From: Paraburkholderia unamae
Lineage (GTDB): Bacteria; Pseudomonadota; Gammaproteobacteria; Burkholderiales; Burkholderiaceae
Assembly (NCBI RefSeq): GCF_003268775.1
Contig: NZ_QLSU01000006.1
Span: 186,001-250,000 of the forward strand
DNA length: 64,000 bases
Direction: 5' to 3'
The position numbers and the translations under genes are program-made. Below, piece after piece: positions 17,954 through 28,053 of the stretch (position 1 is its first letter; each line of letters opens with the position of its first letter). Below the pieces are notes generated by a model. The model was not told the DNA's origin. It saw only the letters and a list, made by a program, of their open reading frames with translations, and did no database searches.

Positions 17954-17965
17954 GCGCTCGCGCGC

Positions 17966-20900
17966 TTACTGCGTTTCGGCGCTCAACGCATCCTGGGGCT
18001 GCGTTTGCATCGTGTCGGGCGTATTGAGTGTTGCATCGCGCACGCGGCGCCCGCCAATCCATTCGTCGAGCCAATAGGCGCCGTGCTGGTGCCGCGCGAT
18101 GCCATTGCAGCCTTTCACGAGCAGGCTGCCGTCCACGAGATTGCTCAGGCCGGTGATCGGGCCTTGTTCGTGGATCGTCCAGTACGCGCTCGCGCGTCGA
18201 GCCGGATCATCCGGATTGCCGTTTAACCGAAAGACGCTCTCGCTCACGGTGACGCTGGGCTGCCCCGTGGTCATGCAGGCGAGCGGAGTGCTGTCGCGGT
18301 ACACGCACGGCTGCCTCGATGGATCGAGCAGGTCGTGGATGGCGATACTGTCCCTGCGTATCTCGACGATCGTGTGCGCGTCGGCGGTCCCGGCGAAGCG
18401 CGTGTCCTCCCATACCCGGCCGTCAAGCGTCCGGATCGGGCCGCCCGTTTCATCGAACACGCACCAGCTCGTCGTGCCGAATACGGCGAAAGCGGGGCGC
18501 GGCGATGCGGTGGAGCGTGCCGTCGCGCCTTCGGTATCCAGATCCGCTGGCGGGCGCGCATCGGCATCGATCGCGGGCAGGCCGCTGAGCCTCGTTTGCC
18601 GCCCGGCGGCGCGATCGATCACGTCCACGTGCTGCTCGTCGCCGCGCCGCATTTCGACGAAGAACCGCTGCGTGGCTCCGGCGCTGATGCGCGTGAGCGC
18701 AAACCCGCGCGCGGGCACGCCTTCCACAAGGCGCTCAAAGGAAGCCGCGTTGTAAAGCGCGTAACGGGATGCGGACGCGATCATCAAACTCCCGCGCGCC
18801 ACGACCGCCTCGCGAATCTTGCCGCCTTCGATCGTCAGTGTGTGCAGGCGCTCGGCGTTTTCCGCCCAGATGTGGACCGCCTCCTTACCGATCGTGGCGA
18901 ACCGGCGGCCTTCGAGCAACTTCACGTCGAAAACCTTTTCTTCGCCTGCGCAGAGGATCTGCGGCGGGTCTTCCCGGTCGAGTCGCACGAGCGACGCGCT
19001 GCCCTGGTGCACCAGCACGATCGCATTTGCGCCGATCGCGAAGCCTTTGGCGTGGTCGTCGCCGGTCAGCGACAACATGCGATGTCCGACACACGCGCCG
19101 TCGTCTAGGCGATAGGCGAGCGCATGCAGGCATTCGGCATTTGTGTCTTCGTACAGGCACACCGCGACGTCGTCGTGCAGCGTGACGTGGGTCTGGCTGC
19201 GCACATCGTGGTCTTGCGGGAAGGCCAGCGTGGCTATGCCGTCCGCGTCGAGTCCTTCGCCACGCCGTTTCCAGAGCGACCAGCAGATGTCGCTGTCGTC
19301 CCAGAGCAACAGGTGGTCCGGTGTGAGCAGTCGTGCCTCGGCAAGGTTGCCTGAGTTAGGCACGCTCATGAGCGGTTCGCGGTCGGCGCAGCGCCACAGC
19401 ACAGCGTCCTGATCGTCCTCCCAGGTGAGCGCGTGCGCGTCGCCCACCTGAAGGCCGCCGCAAATACGCGGAGGCGGCGCGACATACGCGCAGTCGAAGC
19501 GCACGAGCGTCGACCAGATCGCGATCAGCACGGTGCCGTCGTCGAGCGGGCGAACCGCGTCGACCCATGTGCGGCCGTCGAACACGGCGCGCGGCTTGCC
19601 CGTGTGGGGTTCCCACGTGCGCACCACGCCTTCGTCGAGCGCCCACGAGACGATCGTGCCGTCGGGCAGGTCGATCGCATCGTCGATGAAATGGGCGTGC
19701 CCTGTCATGCGCGCCACGACGCGGCCGTTGATCGGGTCGCGGCGTTCGAGGCTCCGGTCGGCGTCGAGCCTGCGGTCGCGCCAGAAACGTTGAAGGAGCA
19801 TGCCGTCGCGGCACAGCGACATGCCGGTGATCTTGCCGTCGCCGGGCCAGTCGGCTAGCAACACGCCGCCCGCCGACCAGCGGCGCAGGGCGTGGTGCTC
19901 GTCGTCGCTGTGCCAGTCGCAGAGTTCGCCGTTGGGCAGGCGCAGCACGCCCTGGAAAAAGTATTGGCCTTCGTCGGCGCTCACCGTTGTCGTGCGGCGC
20001 GGGTCGAGCACCGCGAGCGCGGGGCGGCCGGGCCCGTCGAGCACGACGATGCGGCCGTCCTCCAGCCAGAGCGCCGCGCTGCCGTCGCCGAGCGAGGTCG
20101 CGCTTCGCACGGCGACCGGCGCGCCGGACTGCCCGGAGGCGTCGCCGGTAGCTTGCGCCACGAGCGGCGCGAGTTCCTGCGACTCGCCGTTCCACGCGAT
20201 GCGCGCGGGGCCCTCTGCGTCGGCACTGCTCCAGCTCAGCACGCGCGGCGATGTGGCAGAACCGGTTGCGCTCGCAACGATCAGGTCGCCGCCATCGAGC
20301 AGGCGCAGCGTGTCGGCAGTTTCGACGTTCCAGAGCCAGCGCTCCACGACATCCTCTTCGCGCTTGGCGCGCACGATCACGCGTTGCGCGTCGAACGCTT
20401 CCAGATCGGCGTAGTCGCCGCCGTGATCCAGCCGCGCGTGGGGCTGGAAGTCCGCGATGCGACGCGACTCGACACACTCGCCATAGGTGATCGCAAGGTA
20501 GTCGGCGCCGCAGCGGACCATGCCCTGCAACGGCGCGCCGCCCGTGTCGAACACGCCCGTGCAGGCGCCGTCGTCAAGCGACCAGATGCGCAGCGTCCCG
20601 TCGAGCGAGGTGCTGGCGATGCGAGCGCCGGGCAGTTCGACAAAGCAGGTCACGCTGTTACGATGCCCGTGCAGTTCGAGTTCGACGAGGCCGCTTTCGA
20701 AGTCCCAGATGCGCACGAAGGTGTCGTACAAGCCGCGGCGTCCTTCGAATCTTTCGGTATCCTTATCGGCGTCTGGCGCGTTGCCGAGCGTGGCGAGCCG
20801 GCCGCCTTCCAGCACGCGCAGGTACTCGAAGCTGCGGAAGTTCGCATAAGGCTCGGTGGAGAAAAAGCGCGCGCGCACGGCGGGCGCTGAGGCGTGTGCG

Positions 20901-23383
20901 GCGCGCTCGCGCAAGCGGAACCAGCGCCAGTCGCACGCGCCCGAGGCCAGCCAGCGATCGGCGGCCATGCCCGGCACGCTGTCCACGGCCTCTTCCGCGG
21001 CGAGCTGGAGCAAGATGCGGTGCGCCGGCCAGTCGTCGCGCGCGTGTTCGAGCAACGCCGCGTTCGAGCGCAAGAATGCATGCCACGCGCTCAACGAGGC
21101 GGGAACGTTCGCGAGTGCCGCACGGGCAGCCGCGAAACTGTCGAGGAGATCGGGCAGGCGCCGCGCGGCGCATGCGGCCAGCAGGTAGGTCAGGTCCGTG
21201 AGCGTGGCGGCGGCCGCCTCGGGGTCGCCCGCAGCGTTGAGTTGCCAGACCTGTTCGGTGAAGCGGCGCAACGCGCGCGGTTCGTCGTTGAGCGCGGCTT
21301 GCAATAGCGCTTCGCCCTGCGGTGCGGCGAATAGTGCGGCGATACGGCGGCGGCACGCGTTACGCCGTACATCGCCCACGCGCGCGAGCGCCGCGCTCGC
21401 GAATTCGCGGTGAAAATACGTGCACAGCAGGCTGCCGTCGACGCGCTTCTCGGTCAACCAAGGCGCGAGATCGAGCCGCAAACGCGACCCGATGACGGGC
21501 GGCAGGCCGTTCGCCTCCACGTCCCATGCGTAGTAGCTGCCCGCGCGGAATTCCTCGACCACCTCGGGCGTCGCGGCAAGCAGCCGGGCGAGTTCGGCTT
21601 CGCTTAGCCCGTGGCGGCTCGTGGCCAGATAGCCGAGCGCATGTTCGAGCAACGCGCGTGGATGACGCGCGCTCAACGCGTCGAACGTCGCGCCGATCAT
21701 CGCTTCCAGTGTTGGCGGCAACGGCGCGGGCGTGGCGGCGGCGTGCCAGCCGGCCGCGCGCTCGAATGCGAGCTTGAGCCAGAGCGGCAGCGGGCACGCC
21801 GCGAAGCCGTCGAGCACGGTAGCGCGCTGCAAGGGCGTGAGCGTGCGTGCGCGGCTTGCCAGCCAGCGCGTGAGCAGACGGTCGGCGTCGGTGTGCGCAA
21901 GCGGCGCGAGCGGCAGCGAGTCCGCGCGATCGGGCACGGTGAGCGTGTCGCGGCACGAGAGCAGCACGCGCACGTGGCGCGGCAGATTGGCCGGCAGCCA
22001 CAGCAGCATCCATGCGCGGTCGCTGGCGGGAAACTGGTCGAGCGCGTCGACGATCAGCACGATGGGCCGCTGCGCGCTCGCGCGTTCGAGCCGCGCGGCA
22101 AGGGCGGCTTTCGGCGACTGCGCGACGCTCGCCTCCATTTCCGGCGGCGGTCCGCCGAACCGATGATCCAGTTGCGCGCAGAGATCCGCGATCATCGAGG
22201 CGAGCGCGCTACTGGCGGCCGTCGTGCCGACGAATCGCGCTACAGCAACACTGCCCGCAGGCGGGTTGGCGCACGCCGCGGCCAGCACGCTCGACTTGCC
22301 CGCGCCGCCTGCGCCGGTCAGCACAAGCGGGAGGCGCTTGCGTTTGGACGGCGCGAGATACCGCGCGATCTGTTCGAGCACGGCGTCGCGACCGGTCAGG
22401 TCGCGCGCGCGTTCGGCGGCGAAGTGCGCATGGGCGGCGTTCTCGACATCGAGCGCGCTTCTTTGTTCGAGCGCGCGCATTTCCGCGCGAATCAGCCGTA
22501 GCAGGCGCGTGAGCACGTGCCGTGCGAATGCGTGGAGATAGGCCGCGCGTTGCGGGCTCTCCTGGGCGAGCGTATCCAGGGAAAGCGAGCGCCCGCTCAC
22601 GAGCACCGGGTCCACACGCTCGCGCACCTGCGCCTTGAGCGCGACGAGTTCGTCGTGCGTGGCGCGGTCGAGCGCGCCGTCTTCCTGGTAATCGGCGAAA
22701 AGCGTGGCGGGCGGCTGCGCCGGATCGATGCGCGCGGGCAGTCCGTCGAGTTCGCGAAACCAGCCGATGACGTGATTGCTCGCGTCGGGATGCGTGAACA
22801 CGCCTTCGACGATTTCCTGGTGCGTCGCGCCGCCTTCGAGCTTCAGGCGCACCGGCGTGTCGCAATGCCGGGCCGCGAGGCGAAAGTGTTGTGCGAGACG
22901 TCGCTCCAGCGCGGCGGCCTGCGCGTCGCCGCCGGCGCATGCGGCCAGCGCGTCGGTCGCCTTGAGCATGTAGCGCGCGGGCACGGCGTTATCGTCGCGC
23001 AAATAGGCGAGCGCAAGATCGGCGCGCGCCGGTGCGTCGAGCGTCGACGTGATCGCTTCGTACACCGCGAGGGGCAGGCTGTCGGGCAGTGGTCGCCAGC
23101 CGTAACGGTCGCCGAGCAGGGCGAGGAAATTCGGGCGTGGCGACAGCAAGCGGCTGCGCTCGATTTCGGCGAGACAAATCTGCATGGTCTGCCGGTCGCG
23201 CGCCTGTTCGTCGCCAATGCCCCAGCGTAAATCGATAGGTTGAAACGTTGCGCCGTGGCGCTCGCAATAGCGCCGCACGCGCGGAAAGACCGCATTCTGA
23301 AGCACGGCGCGCTCGAACTGAAAGTCGCTGAACGTGGAGCTGACGAAGAGGCGGAATATTTTTGTGCCGAGCATGGGGCGCAC
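17966..23383 (-). CDS. STAND ATPase: DUF4062, NACHT-like NTPase, beta-propeller (candidate immune sensor)
   Basis: This single 1,805-residue protein starts with a DUF4062 domain (about 8-105: FRLFVSSTFSDFQFERAVL, PIDLRWGI, FLALLGDRYGWRPLP), a TIR-related fold. A NACHT/STAND ATPase follows, with Walker A (LTGAGGAGKSS, near 355), Walker B (IVLIVDALDQF, near 441), a sensor arginine in LLSCRD (near 478), the PLPLWLKLAF motif (near 531) and a winged-helix end (YFHREFASAAL). A helical part runs to about 840. The rest is a beta-propeller of degenerate WD40-like repeats (VRIWDFESG, LDGTLRIWSLDDG). The layout matches animal NPHP3, NWD1 and TEP1 and bacterial NLR-like proteins. GTG with a GGTGA ribosome site is preferred over the ATG at 23374. 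Its ligand and output are unknown. Confidence 0.85.
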   Translation of the reverse strand: MRPMLGTKIFRLFVSSTFSDFQFERAVLQNAVFPRVRRYCERHGATFQPIDLRWGIGDEQARDRQTMQICLAEIERSRLLSPRPNFLALLGDRYGWRPLPDSLPLAVYEAITSTLDAPARADLALAYLRDDNAVPARYMLKATDALAACAGGDAQAAALERRLAQHFRLAARHCDTPVRLKLEGGATHQEIVEGVFTHPDASNHVIGWFRELDGLPARIDPAQPPATLFADYQEDGALDRATHDELVALKAQVRERVDPVLVSGRSLSLDTLAQESPQRAAYLHAFARHVLTRLLRLIRAEMRALEQRSALDVENAAHAHFAAERARDLTGRDAVLEQIARYLAPSKRKRLPLVLTGAGGAGKSSVLAAACANPPAGSVAVARFVGTTAASSALASMIADLCAQLDHRFGGPPPEMEASVAQSPKAALAARLERASAQRPIVLIVDALDQFPASDRAWMLLWLPANLPRHVRVLLSCRDTLTVPDRADSLPLAPLAHTDADRLLTRWLASRARTLTPLQRATVLDGFAACPLPLWLKLAFERAAGWHAAATPAPLPPTLEAMIGATFDALSARHPRALLEHALGYLATSRHGLSEAELARLLAATPEVVEEFRAGSYYAWDVEANGLPPVIGSRLRLDLAPWLTEKRVDGSLLCTYFHREFASAALARVGDVRRNACRRRIAALFAAPQGEALLQAALNDEPRALRRFTEQVWQLNAAGDPEAAAATLTDLTYLLAACAARRLPDLLDSFAAARAALANVPASLSAWHAFLRSNAALLEHARDDWPAHRILLQLAAEEAVDSVPGMAADRWLASGACDWRWFRLRERAAHASAPAVRARFFSTEPYANFRSFEYLRVLEGGRLATLGNAPDADKDTERFEGRRGLYDTFVRIWDFESGLVELELHGHRNSVTCFVELPGARIASTSLDGTLRIWSLDDGACTGVFDTGGAPLQGMVRCGADYLAITYGECVESRRIADFQPHARLDHGGDYADLEAFDAQRVIVRAKREEDVVERWLWNVETADTLRLLDGGDLIVASATGSATSPRVLSWSSADAEGPARIAWNGESQELAPLVAQATGDASGQSGAPVAVRSATSLGDGSAALWLEDGRIVVLDGPGRPALAVLDPRRTTTVSADEGQYFFQGVLRLPNGELCDWHSDDEHHALRRWSAGGVLLADWPGDGKITGMSLCRDGMLLQRFWRDRRLDADRSLERRDPINGRVVARMTGHAHFIDDAIDLPDGTIVSWALDEGVVRTWEPHTGKPRAVFDGRTWVDAVRPLDDGTVLIAIWSTLVRFDCAYVAPPPRICGGLQVGDAHALTWEDDQDAVLWRCADREPLMSVPNSGNLAEARLLTPDHLLLWDDSDICWSLWKRRGEGLDADGIATLAFPQDHDVRSQTHVTLHDDVAVCLYEDTNAECLHALAYRLDDGACVGHRMLSLTGDDHAKGFAIGANAIVLVHQGSASLVRLDREDPPQILCAGEEKVFDVKLLEGRRFATIGKEAVHIWAENAERLHTLTIEGGKIREAVVARGSLMIASASRYALYNAASFERLVEGVPARGFALTRISAGATQRFFVEMRRGDEQHVDVIDRAAGRQTRLSGLPAIDADARPPADLDTEGATARSTASPRPAFAVFGTTSWCVFDETGGPIRTLDGRVWEDTRFAGTADAHTIVEIRRDSIAIHDLLDPSRQPCVYRDSTPLACMTTGQPSVTVSESVFRLNGNPDDPARRASAYWTIHEQGPITGLSNLVDGSLLVKGCNGIARHQHGAYWLDEWIGGRRVRDATLNTPDTMQTQPQDALSAETQ

Positions 23384-23490
23384 CGAGTTTCACCGGGATC
23401 GCGACATTCTACGGGCAGTCAGCGTTGCGGTCGTCCCTGGGATCGTGGAGGCATGCGAGCGTTGCGGGCCGTCGTTGCGTCCGTCGCGCA

Positions 23491-24399
23491 TCAGCTTCGT
23501 ACGCGCGGCGCTTGCCAGGCGGAGTCGCGTGCGAACTCAACGAATGAATTCAGATAATCGACCACGGCGTCGCCTTCGCGCGTGCCCAGAAAGATCTGCT
23601 TCGCGATGCCTTGCTTGCCGAGTTTCAGGCTCACGATCGGCATGCGCTCCGCGTATTCCTCCGCGAGCCAGCGCGGCAACGCCGCCACGCCGCGACGGCT
23701 CGCGACCATCTGCAACATGATGTCGGTCGTTTCGATCGTCTTGTGACGGCGCGGCGTGATGTTCGCGGGCCGCAGGAACTGGTTGTAGATATCGAGCCGG
23801 TCCGTTTCCACCGGGTACGTGATGAGCGTTTCGTCGACGAGCTGTTCCGGCTTCACGTAGTTCATGTTCGCGAGCCGATGGCCTTCGGCCACCACGAGCA
23901 CCTGCTCGTAGTCGAACACGGGCTCGAAGCACAGGCCGGGCCGGTTGAGCGGGTCCGGCGTGACGAGCACGTCGATGTCGTAGCCGAACAGCGCGCCGAT
24001 GCCGCCAAACTGAAAGCGCTGCTTTACGTCCACATCGACATCGGGCCAGCGCGCGAGATAAGGCGACACCACCTTGAGCAGCCACTGGTAGCACGGGTGA
24101 CACTCCATGCCGATGCGCAGCGTGCCGCGCTCGCCGGCGGCGTACTGCTTCATGCGCTCCTCGGCCAGCTCGAACTGCGGCAGCAGTCTTTCCGCGAGCG
24201 AAAGCAGATACTGGCCCGCCTGCGTGAGGCGCAGGCTGCGCCCCTCGCGGTCCCAGATCGGCGTGCCCAACTGCTGCTCGATCTTCTTGACCGTATGGCT
24301 CAGCGCGGATTGCGTGAGAAAGAGAGAGGCGGCCGCGGCGGTCAGCGAGCCCTGGCGGGCCACTTCGCGGACGATGACGAGATGAACGCGTTCGAGCAT
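23491..24399 (-). CDS. metR: MetR, LysR-family regulator of methionine synthesis
   Basis: The protein starts MLERVHLVIVREVARQGSLT and has the LysR winged helix (AAASLFLTQSALSHTVKKIE) and effector domain. It lies divergent from metE, the classic MetR target, with 149 bases between the start codons. MetR uses homocysteine as co-effector and activates metE and related genes. A longer frame to 24480 has no family resemblance in its first 27 codons. The STAND gene lies 107 bases downstream on the same strand and could be reached by read-through. Confidence 0.9.
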   Translation of the reverse strand: MLERVHLVIVREVARQGSLTAAAASLFLTQSALSHTVKKIEQQLGTPIWDREGRSLRLTQAGQYLLSLAERLLPQFELAEERMKQYAAGERGTLRIGMECHPCYQWLLKVVSPYLARWPDVDVDVKQRFQFGGIGALFGYDIDVLVTPDPLNRPGLCFEPVFDYEQVLVVAEGHRLANMNYVKPEQLVDETLITYPVETDRLDIYNQFLRPANITPRRHKTIETTDIMLQMVASRRGVAALPRWLAEEYAERMPIVSLKLGKQGIAKQIFLGTREGDAVVDYLNSFVEFARDSAWQAPRVRS

Positions 24400-24464
24400 G
24401 GAAAAGGACAACCCCGGAACAACCGCGCGCCAATTGGGCGACAGATGAAAGAATCTAATGGATG

Positions 24465-24491
24465 GATGAAATAATGCCATTTTTCTTCATC
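24465..24491. promoter_or_regulatory. Candidate MetR operator in the metR-metE intergenic region
   Basis: GATGAA (24465-24470) and TTCATC (24486-24491) form an inverted repeat with a 15-base AT-rich spacer. Known MetR half-sites are of the TGAA/TTCA type, so this fits a MetR site, although the spacing is longer than the usual five bases. Another ATGAA occurs just upstream at 24444-24448. Confidence 0.45.
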
Positions 24492-24548
24492 GGACGATAG
24501 CCTTATGATCGCTGCCACTCTGGATCGTTTTCAGCACTTTTCTATCGG

Positions 24549-26855
24549 ATGGCAGCGCATATGGTCACCACGCACAATCTCGGCTTTCCGCGCATCGGCG
24601 CGAAACGCGAACTCAAATTCGGCCTCGAACGTTACTGGAAGGGCGAGTCCTCGCGCGACGAACTGAAGGCGCTCGGCGTGCAACTGCGCGCGCGCCACTG
24701 GGAGAACCAGAAGGGCCTCGACCTCGTGCCCGCGGGCGACTTCGCGTTCTACGACCAGGTGCTCGACATGAGCTTCACGCTCGGCAATCTGCCCGAGCGC
24801 GTGCAGGACTTTCACGGCGACAAGCTCGACAACTACTTCCGCGTGGCGCGCGGCCGCTCGGCGGCGGGCGCCGAGGATCACGCCGCGTGCTGCGGCGGCG
24901 TGGCGGCTGGCGAAATGACGAAGTGGTTCGACACGAACTATCACTACATCGTCCCCGAGTTCACGGCCGGCACGCAGTTCAATCTCGACACTTCGCGCCT
25001 TTCCGAGCAACTGCGCGAAGCGCGCGAACTGGGCGTGAAGGCGAAGCCTGTGATCATCGGGCCGCTCACGTACCTGTGGCTCGGCAAGGCCAAGGACGAT
25101 TCGGACAAGCTCGCGCTGCTGCCGCGACTCATGCCCGTGTATCGCGCGCTGCTCGATTACTTCCGGGTCATGGACGTGGAGTGGGTGCAGATCGACGAGC
25201 CGATTCTCGTGACCGAACTGGATCCGGCATGGCGCGCGGCGTTTGCCACGGCGTACGAAGGCTTCGAGCAGCGCAGCGTCAAGCTGTTGCTCGCCGCCTA
25301 CTTCGGCCAGCTTCAGGAAAACCTCGACCTCGCGTGCGCGCTGCCCGTCGACGGTCTGCATATCGACGCGATCAACGCCCGTGCCGAAGTCGCGCTGGCC
25401 GCGCAAAAGCTGCCCGCGCAGAGCGTGCTTTCGGTTGGCGCGATCAACGGCCGCAACATCTGGAAGACGGACCTGAGCGCCACGCTCGAATGGCTCGAAC
25501 CGCTCGCGCAGCAACTGGGCGAGCGGCTGTGGATCGCGCCGTCGTGCTCGCTGCTGCACGTGCCGGTCGATCTCGCGAGCGAAGAGAAGCTCGACGCGGA
25601 AATCCGCTCTTGGCTCGCTTTCGCGCTGCAAAAGCTCGACGAAGTGAAGGTGCTCGCCACCGCGATCAACGAAGGCCGCGACAAGGTTGCCGCCGAACTC
25701 GCGGCGAACGCGGCCGCCGTTCAAGCGCGCCGCCAGTCGCCGCGCGTGAACAACCCGGCGGTGAAGGCCGCGCTCGCGCGCATCGATGCGAAGCTCGGCA
25801 ATCGACAGCACGCCTACCCCGAGCGCGCCGCGAAGCAGGCCGCGCGCCTGAAGCTGCCCGCGTACCCGACCACGACGATCGGCTCATTCCCGCAAACGGC
25901 GGAGATCCGCCAGGCGCGCAGCCAGTTCAGGAGCGGTGCGCTCGACAACGCGGGCTACCAGGCCGCGATGCGTGCCGAGATCGAGCGCAGCGTGCGCGAG
26001 CAGGAACAACTGGGCCTGGACGTGCTCGTGCACGGCGAAGCCGAGCGCAACGACATGGTCGAATACTTCGGCGAGCAACTCGACGGCTACGCGTTCAGCC
26101 AGTTCGGCTGGGTGCAGTCGTATGGCTCGCGCTGCGTGAAGCCGCCTATCCTGTTCGGCGACATCAGCCGCCCGGAGGCCATGACGGTGGAGTGGATCAC
26201 CTACGCGCAGTCGCTCACGAACAAGCCCATGAAGGGCATGCTCACGGGCCCGGTGACGATCCTCAACTGGTCCTTCGTGCGCGACGACCAGCCGCGTTCG
26301 GTCTCGTGCTACCAGCTCGCGCTCGCGATTCGCGAGGAAGTGCTCGACCTGGAGAAGGCCGGCGTGCGCGTGATCCAGATCGACGAGGCCGCGTTGCGCG
26401 AAGGCCTGCCGCTGCGCCGGGCGCAGTGGGGCGAGTATTTGCGCTGGGCCGTGGAATCGTTCCGCATCACCGCGAACGGCGTGGAAGACGAGACGCAGAT
26501 CCACACGCATATGTGCTATTCGGAGTTCAACGACATCATCGCGTCGATCGCCGATATGGACGCCGACGTGATCACGATTGAAACGTCGCGCTCGGACATG
26601 GAACTGCTCGATGCGTTCGACGACTTCAAGTATCCGAACGAAATCGGGCCGGGTGTGTACGACATTCACTCGCCGAACATCCCGACCGAAGCGCACATCG
26701 TGCAGTTGATGCAGAAGGCTGCCGGGCGGATTCCGGCGGAGCGCCTGTGGGTCAACCCCGACTGCGGCCTGAAGACGCGTCAATGGGCCGAAGTGATTCC
26801 CGCGCTGACCAACATGGTTGCCGCCGCCAGGGTGCTGCGCGCTCAGGCGCGCTAG
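24549..26855 (+). CDS. metE: Cobalamin-independent methionine synthase
   Basis: The 768-residue protein transfers a methyl group from 5-methyltetrahydropteroyl-triglutamate to homocysteine, the last step of methionine synthesis. It begins with the MetE opening ([20 protein letters not shown]) and shows the zinc-site stretches [10 protein letters not shown] and [11 protein letters not shown], plus [12 protein letters not shown] at the start of the catalytic half. Length is normal. Two starts are possible: ATG 24549 or ATG 24561; neither has a strong ribosome site. MetR is divergent and likely activates it. No cobalamin riboswitch is apparent upstream. Confidence 0.95.
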   Translation: MAAHMVTTHNLGFPRIGAKRELKFGLERYWKGESSRDELKALGVQLRARHWENQKGLDLVPAGDFAFYDQVLDMSFTLGNLPERVQDFHGDKLDNYFRVARGRSAAGAEDHAACCGGVAAGEMTKWFDTNYHYIVPEFTAGTQFNLDTSRLSEQLREARELGVKAKPVIIGPLTYLWLGKAKDDSDKLALLPRLMPVYRALLDYFRVMDVEWVQIDEPILVTELDPAWRAAFATAYEGFEQRSVKLLLAAYFGQLQENLDLACALPVDGLHIDAINARAEVALAAQKLPAQSVLSVGAINGRNIWKTDLSATLEWLEPLAQQLGERLWIAPSCSLLHVPVDLASEEKLDAEIRSWLAFALQKLDEVKVLATAINEGRDKVAAELAANAAAVQARRQSPRVNNPAVKAALARIDAKLGNRQHAYPERAAKQAARLKLPAYPTTTIGSFPQTAEIRQARSQFRSGALDNAGYQAAMRAEIERSVREQEQLGLDVLVHGEAERNDMVEYFGEQLDGYAFSQFGWVQSYGSRCVKPPILFGDISRPEAMTVEWITYAQSLTNKPMKGMLTGPVTILNWSFVRDDQPRSVSCYQLALAIREEVLDLEKAGVRVIQIDEAALREGLPLRRAQWGEYLRWAVESFRITANGVEDETQIHTHMCYSEFNDIIASIADMDADVITIETSRSDMELLDAFDDFKYPNEIGPGVYDIHSPNIPTEAHIVQLMQKAAGRIPAERLWVNPDCGLKTRQWAEVIPALTNMVAAARVLRAQAR

Positions 26856-26912
26856 GGAAAACGCGGAGGCAAACGCGGAGGCAAACGCGCTCGCCGACGG
26901 CAACGCCGATGC

Positions 26913-26939
26913 CTGCGTCCCGAGCCCGGCTCGGGACGC
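26913..26939. terminator. Hairpin between convergent metE and CHAD genes
   Basis: TGCGTCCCGAGC and GCTCGGGACGCA form a perfect 12-base stem around a CCG loop, starting 57 bases after the metE stop and ending one base before the stop codon of the convergent gene. There is no run of T, so termination may be weak or factor-assisted. It could serve both strands. Confidence 0.55.
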
Positions 26940-26940
26940 A

Positions 26941-27849
26941 TCAGGACATCGCCCGCACCCGCCGCGACGCCGCGCGCATGCGCCGGCACTTCTGTTCCTC
27001 CAGCCATTGCAGCGATTGCTGCACGACCTCAGGCGGCACCTCGCTGAACGACGCGCTGCGAATCAACGTTTCGCTTGCGGCAATGTCGTTGAACTGCCCC
27101 AGTTTGTTCTGCACGGCCGTCAACGTCTTGATGGTGCGGCCATGCCCGCCTTTGATAACGGGCTGAAAAAATTCGAGCAGATAGCGCAGCTTTTTGCCCG
27201 CCTTTCTAACATCGTGAAGATCTTCCTCGTGTGTGGCCTCGCCGCGTGCCGCGCGCCGGCTCCGCTTTTGCAGCGCGCGCTGCGCGAGACGCACGCGCTT
27301 TCTCGCGAACGCCCGAATCGGCAGATCATTGCAACGCGATTGCAGTGCGGTTTGTGCGTGCAGCAGGGCGTCGTTCAGGAACGCTTCGACGGCGTCGCCC
27401 TGGATCATCGTCTGGCTATGCGCCACCGCCTGTGCGCGCTTCTCGCGCGCCGCGGCCACGAGCGGTTCGACCGATGCGCCGGACGCCTGGGCGGCGCTCA
27501 GGAGCGCGCCTGCAATGTCCCAGTCACGCGTGCCGCCTGCCACCGCCGCGAGACGCTTGAATTCTTCGGTGGCGTGCGCGGTCGCTTCTTCCCCGAGGTA
27601 GGGGGAGTACGCCCAGTACAAAGCCCTAAGCTTTCTGAAAGCGACGCGAAGCTGATGAAAGCCCTCAACGTCGCTCGTGGTGGATAGCGCTCTCGCTCGT
27701 TGCACGGCCTCGGCCACGACCGGTGTGGCGAGTGACGAGAAGGTGCTGGCGATAGAACTCGACTTCGATAGTGATGAACCGGCTGGCCGGTGGTTGACTT
27801 TGAAGAGAGTGTTTGGCCGGGGCAACAGCCAGTCACCATCCATATCCAT
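26941..27849 (-). CDS. CHAD domain protein
   Basis: The protein is a CHAD domain (conserved histidine alpha-helical), with FHQLRVAFRKLRALYWAYSP, RDWDIAGALL, and DLHDVRKAGKKLRYLLEFFQ. The conserved histidines and basic residues of CHAD proteins bind inorganic polyphosphate, and many localise to polyphosphate or polyhydroxybutyrate granules. The start at 27849 (MDMDGDWLLP) has a GAGG ribosome site; the frame is open further upstream without one. It has no fused CYTH domain. The physiological role is unknown. Confidence 0.88.
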   Translation of the reverse strand: MDMDGDWLLPRPNTLFKVNHRPAGSSLSKSSSIASTFSSLATPVVAEAVQRARALSTTSDVEGFHQLRVAFRKLRALYWAYSPYLGEEATAHATEEFKRLAAVAGGTRDWDIAGALLSAAQASGASVEPLVAAAREKRAQAVAHSQTMIQGDAVEAFLNDALLHAQTALQSRCNDLPIRAFARKRVRLAQRALQKRSRRAARGEATHEEDLHDVRKAGKKLRYLLEFFQPVIKGGHGRTIKTLTAVQNKLGQFNDIAASETLIRSASFSEVPPEVVQQSLQWLEEQKCRRMRAASRRVRAMS

Positions 27850-28053
27850 TGCAGCCTCGAGTCGGACAAGAAATGTGCTTTGCCCAGACCATACCACAGC
27901 TAATTTCGTGCACCGTCATTGTGACGCTTTGATGAAACACCTTAAGGTATCGCGCGTAAGTCGCTATCGCTTCAGAATATTTCCGGCTTTTCATTTTCTG
28001 TATTAGGATACTGGGCAACGTCTAGCACCGCCCGATACGCTGCGGCGTCGAGC

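Noticed and set aside
17966..23383. The giant STAND frame as an accidental antisense frame
   Set aside because: It contains ordered, recognisable DUF4062, Walker A, Walker B and WD40-like motifs, while the opposite-strand frames are short and motif-free.
24400..24548. Cobalamin or SAM riboswitch before metE
   Set aside because: The gap is only 149 bases, shared with metR, and I could not find a B12-box-like element or the stems of a SAM riboswitch. MetR control explains the arrangement.
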